Of a DNA stretch of 64,000 nucleotides, positions 48,143 to 57,229 are shown one piece after another. Each line of letters starts with the position of its first letter. Position 1 is the first letter of the stretch. This DNA comes from Streptomyces flavofungini (GTDB lineage: Bacteria; Actinomycetota; Actinomycetes; Streptomycetales; Streptomycetaceae): the NCBI RefSeq assembly GCF_030388665.1, contig NZ_CP128846.1:2644001-2708000 (forward strand), in the 5' to 3' direction. The position numbers were made by a program, and so were the translations under genes. Below the pieces are notes generated by a model that was not told the DNA's origin, made no database searches, and was given only the letters and a program-made list of their open reading frames with translations.

Positions 48143-48278
48143 GCAGATCTCTCGGATCTATCGTGGATCTCTTGGATCTATTCGATCAAGCAGATCTCTC
48201 TGGTTCAGCGGCTTATGACGGGCGGCCTGACCACGCGTGGCAGGAATGTCCGTTGCCGTGGGCTCGAAGTGGCGTGGG

Positions 48279-48482
48279 TCAGGTGAGCGCAGGCTCCGCC
48301 TGGGGTACGTCGATGCTCTCGAGGAGCGCGTCGTGAGAAGCGGCAGCCGCCAGCGTGTCGTTCTCCGCCTGGATCCTGACGAGCTCGGATTCCAGGTCCT
48401 GGACGCGCTGCTGGAGCCGTCGCATCTCGGCGAGGAGTCGCGGGTCGCTGCCGCCGACGTAACCGAGAAGCGCCTTTGCCAT
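48279..48482 (-). CDS. Small conserved coiled-coil protein
   Basis: 67-aa protein of unknown function; MAKALLGYVGGSDPRLLAEM at the start, then a heptad-like segment RRLQQRVQDLESELVRIQAE and an acidic end. The start at ATG 48482 with GGAGG seven bases upstream is well supported, so the gene is real despite its size. Upstream and downstream signals (own terminator) suggest it is a single-gene unit next to smc. It may be a partner protein of a larger complex; that is inference only. Confidence 0.85.
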   Translation of the reverse strand: MAKALLGYVGGSDPRLLAEMRRLQQRVQDLESELVRIQAENDTLAAAASHDALLESIDVPQAEPALT

Positions 48483-48867
48483 GATGGATGGTCCTCCACA
48501 CTGAGTGACCGACCGAATCGGTGTGGGTCGTGAGGGAATCGCACCCGCGGTGCCTGGCACTCTTCTGTTCTTGCTGGGTGTTGCGTGGCCGTTCTCACAT
48601 GCCAAACAGCTAAGGTGCGCGGGGCTTCCAGAGTCTCACCAAAAAGTTTGACGGTCAACACGATCACGCCCCACATTGACGGGCAACCCGGGGGCGCGCG
48701 GCCGTGGAACTACGGCGCTGCCTCTGCGGCGGGGCCCTGGGGGCGTCGAGATCATCCTTACCCGCGGAGCCTGCCACGGCAAGCCCTTCTTGGCAATCAC
48801 CAGGTCTTTCCTGCCCCAGGCAGGTGCCACGGCCACACCCGCCGGCGCCCCCTCGACCCGGCCCGCG
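48483..48867 (-). other. 385-base gap with possible promoter of the coiled-coil gene
   Basis: It contains a CCACAC...GTGTGG imperfect palindrome (about 48493-48522) near the coiled-coil start and a TTGACC hexamer on the minus strand at about 48655. A short frame at 48636-48836 (minus) encodes a Pro/Arg-rich 66-aa string; I do not accept it as a gene. Confidence 0.5.
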
Positions 48868-49149
48868 TCAGCGAATGGCGAACGACTCGTAGCCGCCCCG
48901 GGGCGTGTCCCAGATCTCAGTCACACCGTCGACGCGGCCGGGTGTGTCGCCCGTGCGCAGCCAGTCGAGGAGCTGTTGACAACGCTCGCGTGAACCCTCG
49001 GCGACCACTTGCACGCGGCCGTCGTCGAGATTGAGAGCAAAGCCACTCACGGCTCCGATCTCCAGCGCCTTGGCCCGCGTGAACCAGCGGAAACCCACTC
49101 CCTGCACACGGCCGCGCACCCAGGCGGTGAGCCGGACTTCTTCGTTCAT
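48868..49149 (-). CDS. acyP: Acylphosphatase
   Basis: 93-aa enzyme hydrolysing acyl phosphates such as carbamoyl phosphate. Active-site Arg in [11 protein letters not shown] and Asn in [16 protein letters not shown] are both present. I chose ATG 49149 ([11 protein letters not shown]); an in-frame ATG three codons upstream is possible. It lies near smc and mutM as in other Streptomyces genomes. Confidence 0.93.
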   Translation of the reverse strand: MNEEVRLTAWVRGRVQGVGFRWFTRAKALEIGAVSGFALNLDDGRVQVVAEGSRERCQQLLDWLRTGDTPGRVDGVTEIWDTPRGGYESFAIR

Positions 49150-49310
49150 AAGGTGCACGCTAACCGGCCAATTGCTCAGGGAGCACTTCGCCCCCTTGTG
49201 CCATCGCGTACAGTCGCGACTCGACGAGCCTCACCCGTATGGGTGAGTCACCTCGACGGTCAGAACGACGCCCCGGGCAAGCGCCGGGAGTCAGGACGAA
49301 AGGCCAGGAG

Positions 49311-50582
49311 ATGGGACGCCACCGACGCTCCGCCGCCGGCCGCGCCGCCACCGGCCGCGCCGATCATTCCCCTCATTCCGATCACGTCGAACTTCCCGAT
49401 CATTCCGGTCGCTCCGATTCTTTTGATCTTTCGGACCAGCCCGCCGGGCTCACGGGTTCCGCGGACGCTTCGGGTGCCGCCGGTTCCGGCTCTTATGAGA
49501 ACCCTTCCGGCGCGTACGGCTTTTACCGGGGCCGCGCGGAATACCGAGGATTCGACGGATACGACAGGTACGACGGGTACGACGCGTCCTCGTCCGACGC
49601 CTATCTCTTCGGCACGCCGACCGCCGAGATGTCCGCGAGCGCCCTGCCCGGTGGGGAGGGCCGCAGGCGCGGCACGTCGCACCGGCGCAGGCGCCGCGCT
49701 TCCACGCCCGTGCGCACCGGACTGCTCGGCGTCTCCGCCGCCGTCGCGATGGGCGCCGTCGCGGTCGCCTCCGGTCTGCTGCCCGGCGGCGACACGTACT
49801 CGCTGGGCGGCGGCGACACCCCCGGCGCGGTCCGTACCGCCGGCTCCCCCTCCGGTCTCGACCCCCAGGGCGGTGCCGACGGCACCGCCGACGGCGGCCG
49901 GACCACCCCGGGCCCCGGCTCCGACGCCTCGGCCCCGAGCCCGTCGGAGTCGAGCGCGAAGCCGCCGGGGAAGCCGTCGGACAAGCCCTCGGCCACCCCG
50001 TCCGAGCCGCAGCAGGACAGCGGCGACAAGGGCAAGGGCGCCGACAAGGGCGACAAGGCCGAGAAGGGCGAGGGAGCCGGCGAGGACCGCAAGGACCCCG
50101 GCCGGGGTTCCGGCGCGGGCGAGCCGGACCGGACCCCGGCCCCGAGCCGCCCGGCGCCCGAGAAGCCGAAGGCCCCGCCCGCGCCCGCGAAGCCGTCGGC
50201 CGACGAGACCGCAGCCGAGGCGGAGGTGCTCGCCCTGGTCAACCAGGAGCGGGCCAACGTGGGCTGCCGACCGGTGACCGCCGACCCCGGGCTCGCCACA
50301 CTGGCCGGGGACTTCAGCGCCGACATGGCCGAGCGGGACTTCTTCGCGCACACCGACCCCGACGGCGCGACCCCGTGGGACCGCGCCGAGAAGGCCGGCA
50401 TCCAGGACCTGGGCGGCGAGAACATCGCCCGGGGCCAGGCCAATGCCCAGTCCGTCATGGACGCCTGGATGACCAGCCCCGGCCACCGCGCCAACATCCT
50501 CAACTGCGACTACAAGACCCTGGGCGTCGGCGCGCACTTCGCGCCGGGCGGCCCGTGGTGGACGCAGGACTTCGGCTTCTGA
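49311..50582 (+). CDS. CAP/SCP-domain protein with transmembrane anchor
   Basis: 423 aa. Start ATG 49311 (MGRHRRSAAGRAATG) with AAAGG seven bases upstream; an ATG at 49239 is an alternative. The order is a Ser/Asp/Gly/Tyr-rich cytoplasmic head of about 140 residues, a membrane segment (TGLLGVSAAVAMGAVAVASG), a long Pro/Ser/Lys/Glu-rich linker, then a CAP domain: EVLALVNQERANVGCRP, HTDPDGATPWDRAEKAG, GGENIARGQ, SPGHRANILNC. Active-site-like His and Glu residues are retained. Function unknown; likely exposed outside the membrane. Confidence 0.88.
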   Translation: MGRHRRSAAGRAATGRADHSPHSDHVELPDHSGRSDSFDLSDQPAGLTGSADASGAAGSGSYENPSGAYGFYRGRAEYRGFDGYDRYDGYDASSSDAYLFGTPTAEMSASALPGGEGRRRGTSHRRRRRASTPVRTGLLGVSAAVAMGAVAVASGLLPGGDTYSLGGGDTPGAVRTAGSPSGLDPQGGADGTADGGRTTPGPGSDASAPSPSESSAKPPGKPSDKPSATPSEPQQDSGDKGKGADKGDKAEKGEGAGEDRKDPGRGSGAGEPDRTPAPSRPAPEKPKAPPAPAKPSADETAAEAEVLALVNQERANVGCRPVTADPGLATLAGDFSADMAERDFFAHTDPDGATPWDRAEKAGIQDLGGENIARGQANAQSVMDAWMTSPGHRANILNCDYKTLGVGAHFAPGGPWWTQDFGF

Positions 50583-50642
50583 GCCACGGCCGCGTCGGCC
50601 CCGGCCCCTGGGCGCACCCGCCCGTCCGAGGCAGCTCTGGCG

Positions 50643-51233
50643 TCAGGCGGCGAGGGCGGCGCGGCCCGCGACGACGATCCGCGCGGCCTCGGTGACGCGG
50701 CGGCCGAGGTGCTCGGCCGTGGCGATGTCCGCCTTGTGCACGGCCTCCGGGCCCTCGTCGGAGTTGGTCTGGGCGGCGGCGCCGGCGAAGAAGCCGAGCC
50801 GGTTGAGGTCGTTCTCGGAGCCCTCGGTGGAGTTCCAGCCGGGGAAGAGGCCGAGGCTCACCCAGTTCATGCCCTGCTGGGCGGCGAGCGTCTGGAAGTA
50901 CTGCAGGGTGTGCAGCTTGTCGCCGCTCTTGGACGCGGAGTTGGTGAAGCCCGCGGCGAGCTTGTCCTGCCAGGCCCGGGTGAACCAGCGCTTCGACGAG
51001 GCCTCCGCGAAGACGTGGAAGGCGCCCGAGGCGGTGCCCATGTAGGTGGGTGAGCCGAAGACGATGGCGTCCGCCGCGTCCAGGAGCTCCCACTGGGCCT
51101 CGGTGATCTCGTCGACCTTGATGAGGTGCGTGGTGGCACCGGCTTCCTCGGCACCGGCGCGGACGGCCTCCGCGACGACGGCGGTGTGGCCGTAGCCGGA
51201 GTGGTAGGCGATGGCGACAACGGGGCTGGACAT
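50643..51233 (-). CDS. wrbA: NAD(P)H:quinone oxidoreductase WrbA-like flavoprotein
   Basis: 196-aa flavodoxin-fold enzyme reducing quinones by two electrons. FMN-binding motif SGYGHTAVVAEAVR; VFGSPTYMGTASGAF in the second FMN loop. Starts at ATG 51233 with AGGAG upstream. Diverges from an HxlR regulator across 136 bases that carry an inverted repeat, so redox- or quinone-responsive control is likely. Confidence 0.92.
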   Translation of the reverse strand: MSSPVVAIAYHSGYGHTAVVAEAVRAGAEEAGATTHLIKVDEITEAQWELLDAADAIVFGSPTYMGTASGAFHVFAEASSKRWFTRAWQDKLAAGFTNSASKSGDKLHTLQYFQTLAAQQGMNWVSLGLFPGWNSTEGSENDLNRLGFFAGAAAQTNSDEGPEAVHKADIATAEHLGRRVTEAARIVVAGRAALAA

Positions 51234-51312
51234 GGCGGGGGTACTCCTCGATGGGGACGGGGGTGGGGAGTGTCGGTGGCACCTGGTCCGGCCGACAAAC
51301 GAAAGGAAAGCA

Positions 51313-51327
51313 CTAACTTCTAGTTAG
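51313..51327. promoter_or_regulatory. Inverted repeat between wrbA and the HxlR gene
   Basis: CTAACT (51313-51318) and AGTTAG (51322-51327) form a perfect dyad around three bases. A further GTTAGCGC block occurs at 51323-51330 and again at 51340-51347. The position between divergent genes makes it a good operator candidate for the HxlR protein. Confidence 0.65.
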
Positions 51328-51369
51328 CGCAAGCCATGGGTTAGCGCTGCGGGAGAGTACGCTGGGCGT

Positions 51370-51780
51370 ATGGACTCCCTCGCACGCCCCGACAGCGCCA
51401 CCGACACGGACGCGGATCTGCCGTACAACGTGTTCGCGCGCGCCTGCCCGTCGCGGACCACGCTGGAGCACGTCACGGGTCGCTGGGGCGCCCTCACGCT
51501 GGGCGCGCTGCACGACGGGACGTTCCGGTTCAACGAGCTGCGCCGCCGGGTCGACGGCGTGAGCGAGAAGATGCTGTCGCAGACGCTGCACGCGCTGGAG
51601 CGCGACGGCCTGGTGCACCGCGACGCGCAGCCGACGAACCCGCCGCGCGTCGACTACCGCCTCACCCCGCTGGGCGAGCAGATCACCGAGCGCCTGCTCG
51701 CCCTGATCCGCTTCGTGGAGGGCAACCAGGACGAGGTGTCGGCGGCCCAGCGGCGCTACGACAGCCAGGCAGCGCGCTGA
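51370..51780 (+). CDS. HxlR-family transcriptional regulator
   Basis: 136-aa winged-helix regulator. The HxlR core is RTTLEHVTGRWGALTLGALH, NELRRRVDGVSEKMLSQTLH and LVHRDAQPTNPPRVDYRL, as in members that sense quinones or aldehydes through a Cys. A single Cys lies in FARACPSRTT, at the conserved sensor position. It is divergent from wrbA and probably represses it. Confidence 0.92.
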   Translation: MDSLARPDSATDTDADLPYNVFARACPSRTTLEHVTGRWGALTLGALHDGTFRFNELRRRVDGVSEKMLSQTLHALERDGLVHRDAQPTNPPRVDYRLTPLGEQITERLLALIRFVEGNQDEVSAAQRRYDSQAAR

Positions 51781-51817
51781 GGAGAGGCCGCACCGGCCCC
51801 GGCCGGGCGCAGAGCCG

Positions 51818-52699
51818 TTACGCCGGCCTCGGCGGGCGCTGGCAGCGCGGGCAGAAGTAGCTGGACCTGTTCATCCAGGGCCGCCGCCGCATCGGCGTAC
51901 CGCAGCGCCGGCAGGGCTCGTCCTCGCGGCCGTACGCGTCCAGGGAGCGGTCGAAGTAGCCCGACTCGCCGTTCACGTTGACGTAGAGGCTGTCGAAGCT
52001 GGTGCCGCCGACGGCGAGGGCCTCGTTCATCACGTCCCGTACGTGGCCGAGGAGTTCGGCGGTGCGGGGGCGGGCGAAGGTGGCCGTCGGGCGTTCGTAG
52101 TGCAGGCGGGTGCGCCACAGCGCCTCGTCGGCGTAGATGTTGCCGACGCCGCTGATCAGGGACTGGTTGAGCAGTGCGCGCTTGATGGTGCTGCGGCTGC
52201 GGCGCAGGGCCTGGTGGAAGGCCTCGTCGTCGAAGAGCGGGTCGAGCGGGTCGCGGGCGATGTGCGCGATGACGTCCGGCAGGCCGTCCGGGGTGTTCTC
52301 GTGCAGCGAGAGCCCGCCGAAGGTCCGCTGGTCGACGAAGCGCAGCTCGGTGCCTGCCGCGTCCGGGGCAGCGCCGCCGAGCTCGTCCGTGAAGCGCACC
52401 CGGATCCGCAAGTGCTTCTCGTCCGGCGACTGTTGGGTCTTGACCAGGAGCTGGCCGCTCATGCCCAGGTGGGCGAGGACCGAGGTGCCGCTGTCCGCGA
52501 GCGGCAGCCACAGGTACTTGCCGCGCCGCAGGGGGGCGCCGAAGCGGTGCCCCTTGAGCCCGAGCACGAAGTCCTCGGCGCCCGCGAAGTGCCGCCGGAC
52601 GGCGCGCGGGTGCAGGACCTCCACGTCGGCGACGGTCCGGCCGCCGACCCAGCGCTCGAGGCCTCGCCGGACGACCTCGACCTCGGGCAGTTCAGGCAC
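51818..52699 (-). CDS. mutM: Formamidopyrimidine-DNA glycosylase
   Basis: Removes oxidised purines such as 8-oxoguanine. [17 protein letters not shown] gives catalytic Pro2 and Glu3; the helix-two-turn-helix and the C-terminal zinc finger [20 protein letters not shown] then CPRC are present, with four Cys ligands. 293 aa, normal. Starts at ATG 52699 and lies downstream of rnc, a common actinobacterial pairing, though a strong terminator separates them. Confidence 0.97.
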   Translation of the reverse strand: MPELPEVEVVRRGLERWVGGRTVADVEVLHPRAVRRHFAGAEDFVLGLKGHRFGAPLRRGKYLWLPLADSGTSVLAHLGMSGQLLVKTQQSPDEKHLRIRVRFTDELGGAAPDAAGTELRFVDQRTFGGLSLHENTPDGLPDVIAHIARDPLDPLFDDEAFHQALRRSRSTIKRALLNQSLISGVGNIYADEALWRTRLHYERPTATFARPRTAELLGHVRDVMNEALAVGGTSFDSLYVNVNGESGYFDRSLDAYGREDEPCRRCGTPMRRRPWMNRSSYFCPRCQRPPRPA

Positions 52700-52776
52700 G
52701 GGGGTCCTCCGGACGGGTGCGGGACGGGGGCGCCGGCAGTTTATCGTTCGGCGTGCGCTGGGGCCGGCCCCTGTCG

Positions 52777-52816
52777 GCGCTCCGCGCCTCGCCCTCAGGC
52801 GCCGGACGGGCCGACA
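52777..52816. repeat. Copy A of a Streptomyces extragenic repeat arm
   Basis: GCGCTCCGCGCCTCGCCCTC continues to GCCGGACGGGCCGACA. It matches 59649-59688 over about 40 bases with a handful of differences, and resembles the CCTCGTCCTCAATCGCCGGACGGGC element I recall from many Streptomyces intergenic regions. Confidence 0.65.
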
Positions 52817-52908
52817 TCAGCCCCGGCCCCGAACGGCTTCCGGCCCCGGACGGCCTCTCCGGCCCAGAGACGGCGCGCAGCCGGCATCGTCCCAGGTCCA
52901 AAGACGGC

Positions 52909-52955
52909 GGAACGCCCGCTCGCAGGCCGGAGAGTGGCCTGGGAGCGGGCGTTCC
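52909..52955 (-). terminator. Strong terminator after rnc
   Basis: A 20-base arm (52909-52928, beginning GGAACGCCCGCT) and its partner (52936-52955, ending GGGCGTTCC) pair with a single mismatch around a seven-base loop, 16 bases beyond the rnc stop. It ends the rpmF-rnc transcript. Confidence 0.9.
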
Positions 52956-52970
52956 GTGCGCCTCTGGGCA

Positions 52971-53792
52971 TCAAGCGGATGCGGCTTCGCCGAAGGGCGA
53001 ATCCGGGGGCGTCATATCGGCTTCCGCCGCTGCCGCCGCCTTGGCCCGCTCGTCCGCTGCCGCGCGAATGGCGCGCCAGGCGGACTCCGCGGCCTGCTGC
53101 TCCGCTTCCTTCTTGCTGCGGCCGGTGCCGGTGCCGTACGAGACGCCTCCGACGCGGGCGGCAGCAGTAAAGGTCTTCTCGTGGTCCGGGCCGCTCTCCG
53201 AGACGAGGTACTCGGGCACGCCGAGGTTCTCCGTCGCGGTGAGCTCCTGGAGGCTGGTCTTCCAGTCCAGGCCCGCGCCGAGGTTCGAGGACTTCTCGAT
53301 CAGCGGGTCGAAGAGCCGGTGCACCAGCTCGCTCGCCGCTTCCAGACCCCGGTCCAGATAGACCGCGCCGATCACCGCTTCCAGGGTGTCGGCGAGGATG
53401 GACGCCTTGTCCCGGCCGCCCGTGCCCTCTTCGCCCCGGCCGAGCCGGATGAAGGAGCCGAGGTCGAGCCCGCGGCCCACCTCCGCCAGCGCACGCGAGT
53501 TGACCACCGCGGCCCGCAACTTGGCCAGCTGGCCTTCGGGCAGGTCGGGGTGGGTGCGGTACAGCGTGTCCGTGACCACCAGGCCGAGCACGGAGTCCCC
53601 GAGGAACTCCAGGCGCTCGTTGGTGGGCAGGCCGCCGTTCTCGTACGCGTACGAACGGTGGGTGAGCGCACGTACCAGAAGGGCGGACTCGAGCTGATAG
53701 CCGAGCCGCCCTTCCAGAAGCGTGTGGGACGAGGCTGCGTTGTTGCTGTCTGCCTGCATCTGGGCGTCATCCGCCTTCTTTGGGCTAGACAC
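52971..53792 (-). CDS. rnc: Ribonuclease III
   Basis: Double-strand RNA endonuclease for rRNA and mRNA processing; in S. coelicolor the same gene, absB, is needed for antibiotic production. Start GTG 53792 gives 273 aa. Catalytic signature [18 protein letters not shown], later [13 protein letters not shown], then a dsRBD ([26 protein letters not shown]). The C-terminal 25 residues are Ala/Glu-rich. Preceded by rpmF on the same strand. Confidence 0.97.
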   Translation of the reverse strand: MSSPKKADDAQMQADSNNAASSHTLLEGRLGYQLESALLVRALTHRSYAYENGGLPTNERLEFLGDSVLGLVVTDTLYRTHPDLPEGQLAKLRAAVVNSRALAEVGRGLDLGSFIRLGRGEEGTGGRDKASILADTLEAVIGAVYLDRGLEAASELVHRLFDPLIEKSSNLGAGLDWKTSLQELTATENLGVPEYLVSESGPDHEKTFTAAARVGGVSYGTGTGRSKKEAEQQAAESAWRAIRAAADERAKAAAAAEADMTPPDSPFGEAASA

Positions 53793-53811
53793 AGCGCCTC
53801 TCACCAGCCGC

Positions 53812-53985
53812 TCAGACCTCGAGGACCTGACGCTTGTTGTAGGTGCCACAAGCGGGGCACGCGATGTGCTGCAGCTTGGGCTCCTGGCAACGCTCACACG
53901 AAACCAGGGTGGGGACCGCAGCCTTCCACTGCGACCGGCGGTGGCGCGTGTTGCTGCGCGACATCTTCCGCTTCGGAACAGCCAC
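53812..53985 (-). CDS. rpmF: 50S ribosomal protein bL32
   Basis: 57-aa protein with start GTG 53985 ([19 protein letters not shown] follows) and AGGAG upstream. Zinc ribbon CERC then CPAC: the C+ form with four Cys. Two bases separate its GTG from the DUF177 stop, so they are co-transcribed, as in most bacteria. Confidence 0.97.
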   Translation of the reverse strand: MAVPKRKMSRSNTRHRRSQWKAAVPTLVSCERCQEPKLQHIACPACGTYNKRQVLEV

Positions 53986-53987
53986 GG

Positions 53988-54686
53988 CTACTTCTCCTGC
54001 TTCTCGTCGACGTGCGCCGTTCGAGGCGCGTCGCCGCTCATCTCGTCCTTCTCGCCGTCCTGGATGGTGCCAGCGAGTCCTTGCAAAGCCGCCCAACGGA
54101 TGTCGACGGCGTCATGGTGGTGGCCCGGGTCGTCCGCGAGCCGCACTCCGCACTCGGAGCACAGACCCTCGCAGTCGTCCTGACACACCGGCTGCATCGG
54201 CAGTGCGAGCACCACCGCGTCCCGCAGCACGGGCTCGAGGTCGAACATGCCGTCCTCGAGGAAAAGCCTGTCCTCGTCGTCCTCGGCGTCGTCGGCCGGT
54301 TCCGCGGTGCGGCCCCGGTCGTCGGCGTCAGGGTACGAGAACATCTCCTGGAAGTCCGCTTCGAGCGCGAGCTCGACCGGCTCCAGACACCTTACGCACT
54401 CCCCCTTCGCCGATGCACGGGCGGTGCCTGTGACAAGCACCCCTTCCATGACCGACTCCAGGCGGATGTCCAGCTCGACCGGGGCGCCGTCCGGCACTCC
54501 GATGACCCCTTCGACACCGAACGGAGCCGGCGAACCGGGGGCGTCGATGGTGCGGGCCACCCGCTGCATGGCGCCCGGACGCCGACCCAGCTCGTGTGTG
54601 TCGAACACAAGCGGGTTGCGGTGGTCGAGGCGCGTGCTCAGGGCTTTTCCTGCTTTCGAATCCTGGGAGTGTGGCAAGGAGGCCAC
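53988..54686 (-). CDS. DUF177/YceD-family protein
   Basis: Conserved partner gene of rpmF, thought to influence 23S rRNA or bL32 accumulation. Core is [19 protein letters not shown] at the start, [11 protein letters not shown], and [16 protein letters not shown] with a Cys cluster. The start is uncertain: GTG 54686 (232 aa) lacks an SD, whereas CTG 54641, two codons before the conserved TRLDHRNP block, has AGGA eight bases upstream. A very acidic segment lies mid-protein. Confidence 0.9.
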   Translation of the reverse strand: MASLPHSQDSKAGKALSTRLDHRNPLVFDTHELGRRPGAMQRVARTIDAPGSPAPFGVEGVIGVPDGAPVELDIRLESVMEGVLVTGTARASAKGECVRCLEPVELALEADFQEMFSYPDADDRGRTAEPADDAEDDEDRLFLEDGMFDLEPVLRDAVVLALPMQPVCQDDCEGLCSECGVRLADDPGHHHDAVDIRWAALQGLAGTIQDGEKDEMSGDAPRTAHVDEKQEK

Positions 54687-54827
54687 CGCGCCGAGGCCGC
54701 GAGAACGCGGTGTGAGCGGGCAGCTCGGATCGCGGACATACGCGCGACCGAAGAGCCAGGATACTGGACCTTTCGCTCTCGGCCCAATCGGCCGCCGCCC
54801 GGGCCCTCCGCCCGCGCCCGGCCCCGG

Positions 54828-55982
54828 CTAGCGCCCCTGCTCGTACTGGCGCAGCTGCTCCGCGCTGATCATGGTGGTGTCGAAGAGGCTGGTCTCGTCG
54901 AGCACGGCGGGCGCGGGGCTCTGCTGGCCGTAGCCCTGCTGCTGCGGCTGCTGGGGCGGCTGCTGGTTCGGGTCGTAGCCCTGCTGCTGGTACGCGTAGG
55001 GGTCCTGCTGGTACGCGTACGGATCCTGCTGGCCGTACCCCTGCTGATACGCGTAGGGATCCTGTCCCCCGTACGGGGCCTGGCCGCCGTACTGGTCGCC
55101 GCCCTGGGCGTAGTCGGCCTGCGCGTACTGGTCCTGGGGCGGCTGTCCGTACTGGTCCTGCTGGTATGCGTACGGGTCCGGCTCGTGCTGGGGCGGTGCG
55201 GGGGCGTAGGGCTGCTGTGCCGGGATCGGCGGGGCCGGCTGCGGGGTGGTCCGGCGTGCGGGGCGGTCGGGGGTCTCGGCCAGGTCCGCCAGGTAGTCGG
55301 CGTCGGAGCTGTGCTTCTTGGCCGTGGCCTCGCCCAGCTCGCTGAGCTCGTCGGCGGGGGCGCGGCCGTGCAGGGTCTGGCGGCCGCGGCCGACGGCCTC
55401 CAGGGTCTTGGCGAGGACCGCCTCGAAGGCGCCGAGCTTCGCGTCCACGTACACGTCGGCGTTGCGGCGCAGGGTGTCCGGGTCGTGGCTGCGCTCGGGG
55501 GCGTCCTCGTCCTCGTAGCCGTGCTCGTCGACGCCGGGGCCGGTGCCGAGGAGCTTCTCGCGGCCGCGGCCGACGGAGCCGAGGGTCTTGGTGAGGACGA
55601 CCTCGAAGTTGGCGAGCTTGCTGTCCACGTAGTCGTCCGCCTCCTGGCGGACCTCCGCGGCCTCCTGCCTGGCCTCGGCGAGGATGCGGTCGGCCTCCGC
55701 CCGGGAGCGGCGTGCGACCTCCGTGTCGGAGATCAGCGAGCCGCGCTCGGCGTGCGCGCCCTCGATGATCCGCTCGGCCTCCTGACGGGCCTGCTCGACC
55801 AGCTGCTCCCGGCCGCCGATCAGCTCCTGGGCCTGGGCGAGGGAGCCGGGCAGGGCCTGGCGCACCTCTTCGAGGAGCGCCAGGAGCTCCGCGCGGTTGA
55901 CCACGCACGAGGCGGACATCGGCATGGACTTGGCGCTGCCGACCGTCTCGACGATCTGGTCGATCTTCTTCTGCACGTCCAC
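54828..55982 (-). CDS. DivIVA/SepIVA-like cell division initiation protein
   Basis: 384-aa coiled-coil protein, likely a cell-pole or septum cytoskeletal factor. It begins MDVQKKIDQIVETVGSAKSM, with a long Ala/Glu/Arg-rich coiled coil to about residue 120. Two related segments follow (KLANFEVVLTKTLGSVGRGR and KLGAFEAVLAKTLEAVGRGR). The C-terminal 130 residues are Gln/Tyr/Pro-rich with DPYAYQQ-type repeats, probably unstructured. Lies upstream of the DUF177 gene and downstream of coaD. Confidence 0.85.
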   Translation of the reverse strand: MDVQKKIDQIVETVGSAKSMPMSASCVVNRAELLALLEEVRQALPGSLAQAQELIGGREQLVEQARQEAERIIEGAHAERGSLISDTEVARRSRAEADRILAEARQEAAEVRQEADDYVDSKLANFEVVLTKTLGSVGRGREKLLGTGPGVDEHGYEDEDAPERSHDPDTLRRNADVYVDAKLGAFEAVLAKTLEAVGRGRQTLHGRAPADELSELGEATAKKHSSDADYLADLAETPDRPARRTTPQPAPPIPAQQPYAPAPPQHEPDPYAYQQDQYGQPPQDQYAQADYAQGGDQYGGQAPYGGQDPYAYQQGYGQQDPYAYQQDPYAYQQQGYDPNQQPPQQPQQQGYGQQSPAPAVLDETSLFDTTMISAEQLRQYEQGR

Positions 55983-56042
55983 CGCGGGCTCGCCACTCTC
56001 TACAGCTGGTTGGGAGACGGACGGGACGACTGTAGCCCCTGA

Positions 56043-56552
56043 TCAGCCCTTGGCGAGGCGGTTGTTGAGGGCTTCGAGCACGACCGGGGGAACCAGGTGC
56101 GCGATGTCGCCACCCCAGGACGCGACCTCCTTGACCAGCGAGGAGGACAGGAAGCTGTAGGTGGGGTTGGTGGGCACGAACAGGGTCTCGACGCCCGTGA
56201 GCCCGTTGTTCATCTGGGCCATCTGGAGTTCGTAGTCGAAGTCGCTGACCGCGCGCAGACCCTTGACGATGGCCGGAATGTCGCGTTCCTTGCAGAAGTC
56301 GACCAACAGGCCGTGGAACGACTCGACCTCCACGTTGCCGAACTCGGCGGTGACCTGGCGGATCAGCTCGATCCGCTCGTCGATCTCGAACAGGCCCTTC
56401 TTGGATTTGTTGATCATCACCGCGACGTGCACGACGTCGTACAGCTTGGAGGCGCGGGCGATGATGTCGAGGTGTCCATTGGTGATGGGGTCGAACGACC
56501 CCGGACAGACGGCGCGGCGCAACAAAAGTCCCTCGCTCTCCGGTCGGGTCAT
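56043..56552 (-). CDS. coaD: Phosphopantetheine adenylyltransferase CoaD
   Basis: Next-to-last step of coenzyme A synthesis. Core [20 protein letters not shown] with the T/HxGH motif, and [13 protein letters not shown] at the active site. Two starts are open: ATG 56552, overlapping the rsmD stop (ATGA; 169 aa), or TTG 56522 with GAGGG upstream, giving the usual 159 aa starting at RRAVCP. Either supports coupling to rsmD. I list the ATG. Confidence 0.95.
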   Translation of the reverse strand: MTRPESEGLLLRRAVCPGSFDPITNGHLDIIARASKLYDVVHVAVMINKSKKGLFEIDERIELIRQVTAEFGNVEVESFHGLLVDFCKERDIPAIVKGLRAVSDFDYELQMAQMNNGLTGVETLFVPTNPTYSFLSSSLVKEVASWGGDIAHLVPPVVLEALNNRLAKG

Positions 56553-57142
56553 GGCGCGATTTCTGGATCTTGGTGCGAAGAGGCGGCGCGACCGTACCAA
56601 AACGTTCCCTCGCCGTAGCGACGGGACCTCAGTGCCTCAAAGCCGTCCGGCCAGCCGAATTCTCCGCCTCTCGTACTGCGTTCAACGGTGACGAGCGCGT
56701 CGTCCGCGAGCCAGCCTCCCGAGCGGAGTGTGAGCAGGATCTCCCGAAGATCGTCGTCCCCGACGGCGTAGGGGGGGTCGAGAAACACCAGGTCGTAGGG
56801 GGTGGCAGGGGTTGACTCGCGGATGATCTGGGCCGCTTTGCCCGCCCTGGCCTCGGCGCCCGGCAGGCCGAGCGCCTTGATGTTCTCGCGGATGGTGCGG
56901 GCGGCGCGGGCGTCGGCCTCGACGAGCAGGGCGTGTGCGGCGCCGCGGGAGAGGGCCTCCAGGCCGACGGCGCCTGAGCCCGCGTACAGGTCGAGGACGC
57001 GGGCGCCGTCGAGGGTGCCCTGGAAGGCCTGCCAGGTGGAGAACAGGCCCTCGCGGGCGCGGTCCGATGTGGGCCGGGTGCCGTTCCCCGGCGGAACGGC
57101 GAGGCGGCGTCCGCCGGCCACGCCGGCGATCACGCGGGTCAT
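56549..57142 (-). CDS. rsmD: 16S rRNA (guanine966-N2)-methyltransferase RsmD
   Basis: Makes m2G966 in the 30S head. 197 aa; [36 protein letters not shown] for SAM, and [11 protein letters not shown] catalytic DPPY motif are all present. Starts at ATG 57142. Runs into coaD with a four-base overlap. Confidence 0.96.
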   Translation of the reverse strand: MTRVIAGVAGGRRLAVPPGNGTRPTSDRAREGLFSTWQAFQGTLDGARVLDLYAGSGAVGLEALSRGAAHALLVEADARAARTIRENIKALGLPGAEARAGKAAQIIRESTPATPYDLVFLDPPYAVGDDDLREILLTLRSGGWLADDALVTVERSTRGGEFGWPDGFEALRSRRYGEGTFWYGRAASSHQDPEIAP

Positions 57143-57229
57143 GGGGTCTCTGCGTCCTTCGGCTGGGGGTGGGCTCGGGGCCGGCCCGGCGGGCGGGCCC
57201 CGGCTCTCACGATATGCCGTGCGGGCGCG

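Larger units (their letters stand above)
47934..48278 (-). other. 345-base gap upstream of smc
   Basis: It holds the smc promoter area near 47940-48050, with a 16-base direct repeat CATCAGNTGTAAGGCC at 48009-48024 and 48032-48047. Then come a terminator (48121-48142) for the coiled-coil gene and a stretch with several GGATCT units at about 48145-48185. No gene is visible. Confidence 0.6.

Noticed and set aside
48676..48993. 105-codon plus-strand frame opposite acyP
   Set aside because: It overlaps acyP over its second half, has no motif and low-complexity composition.
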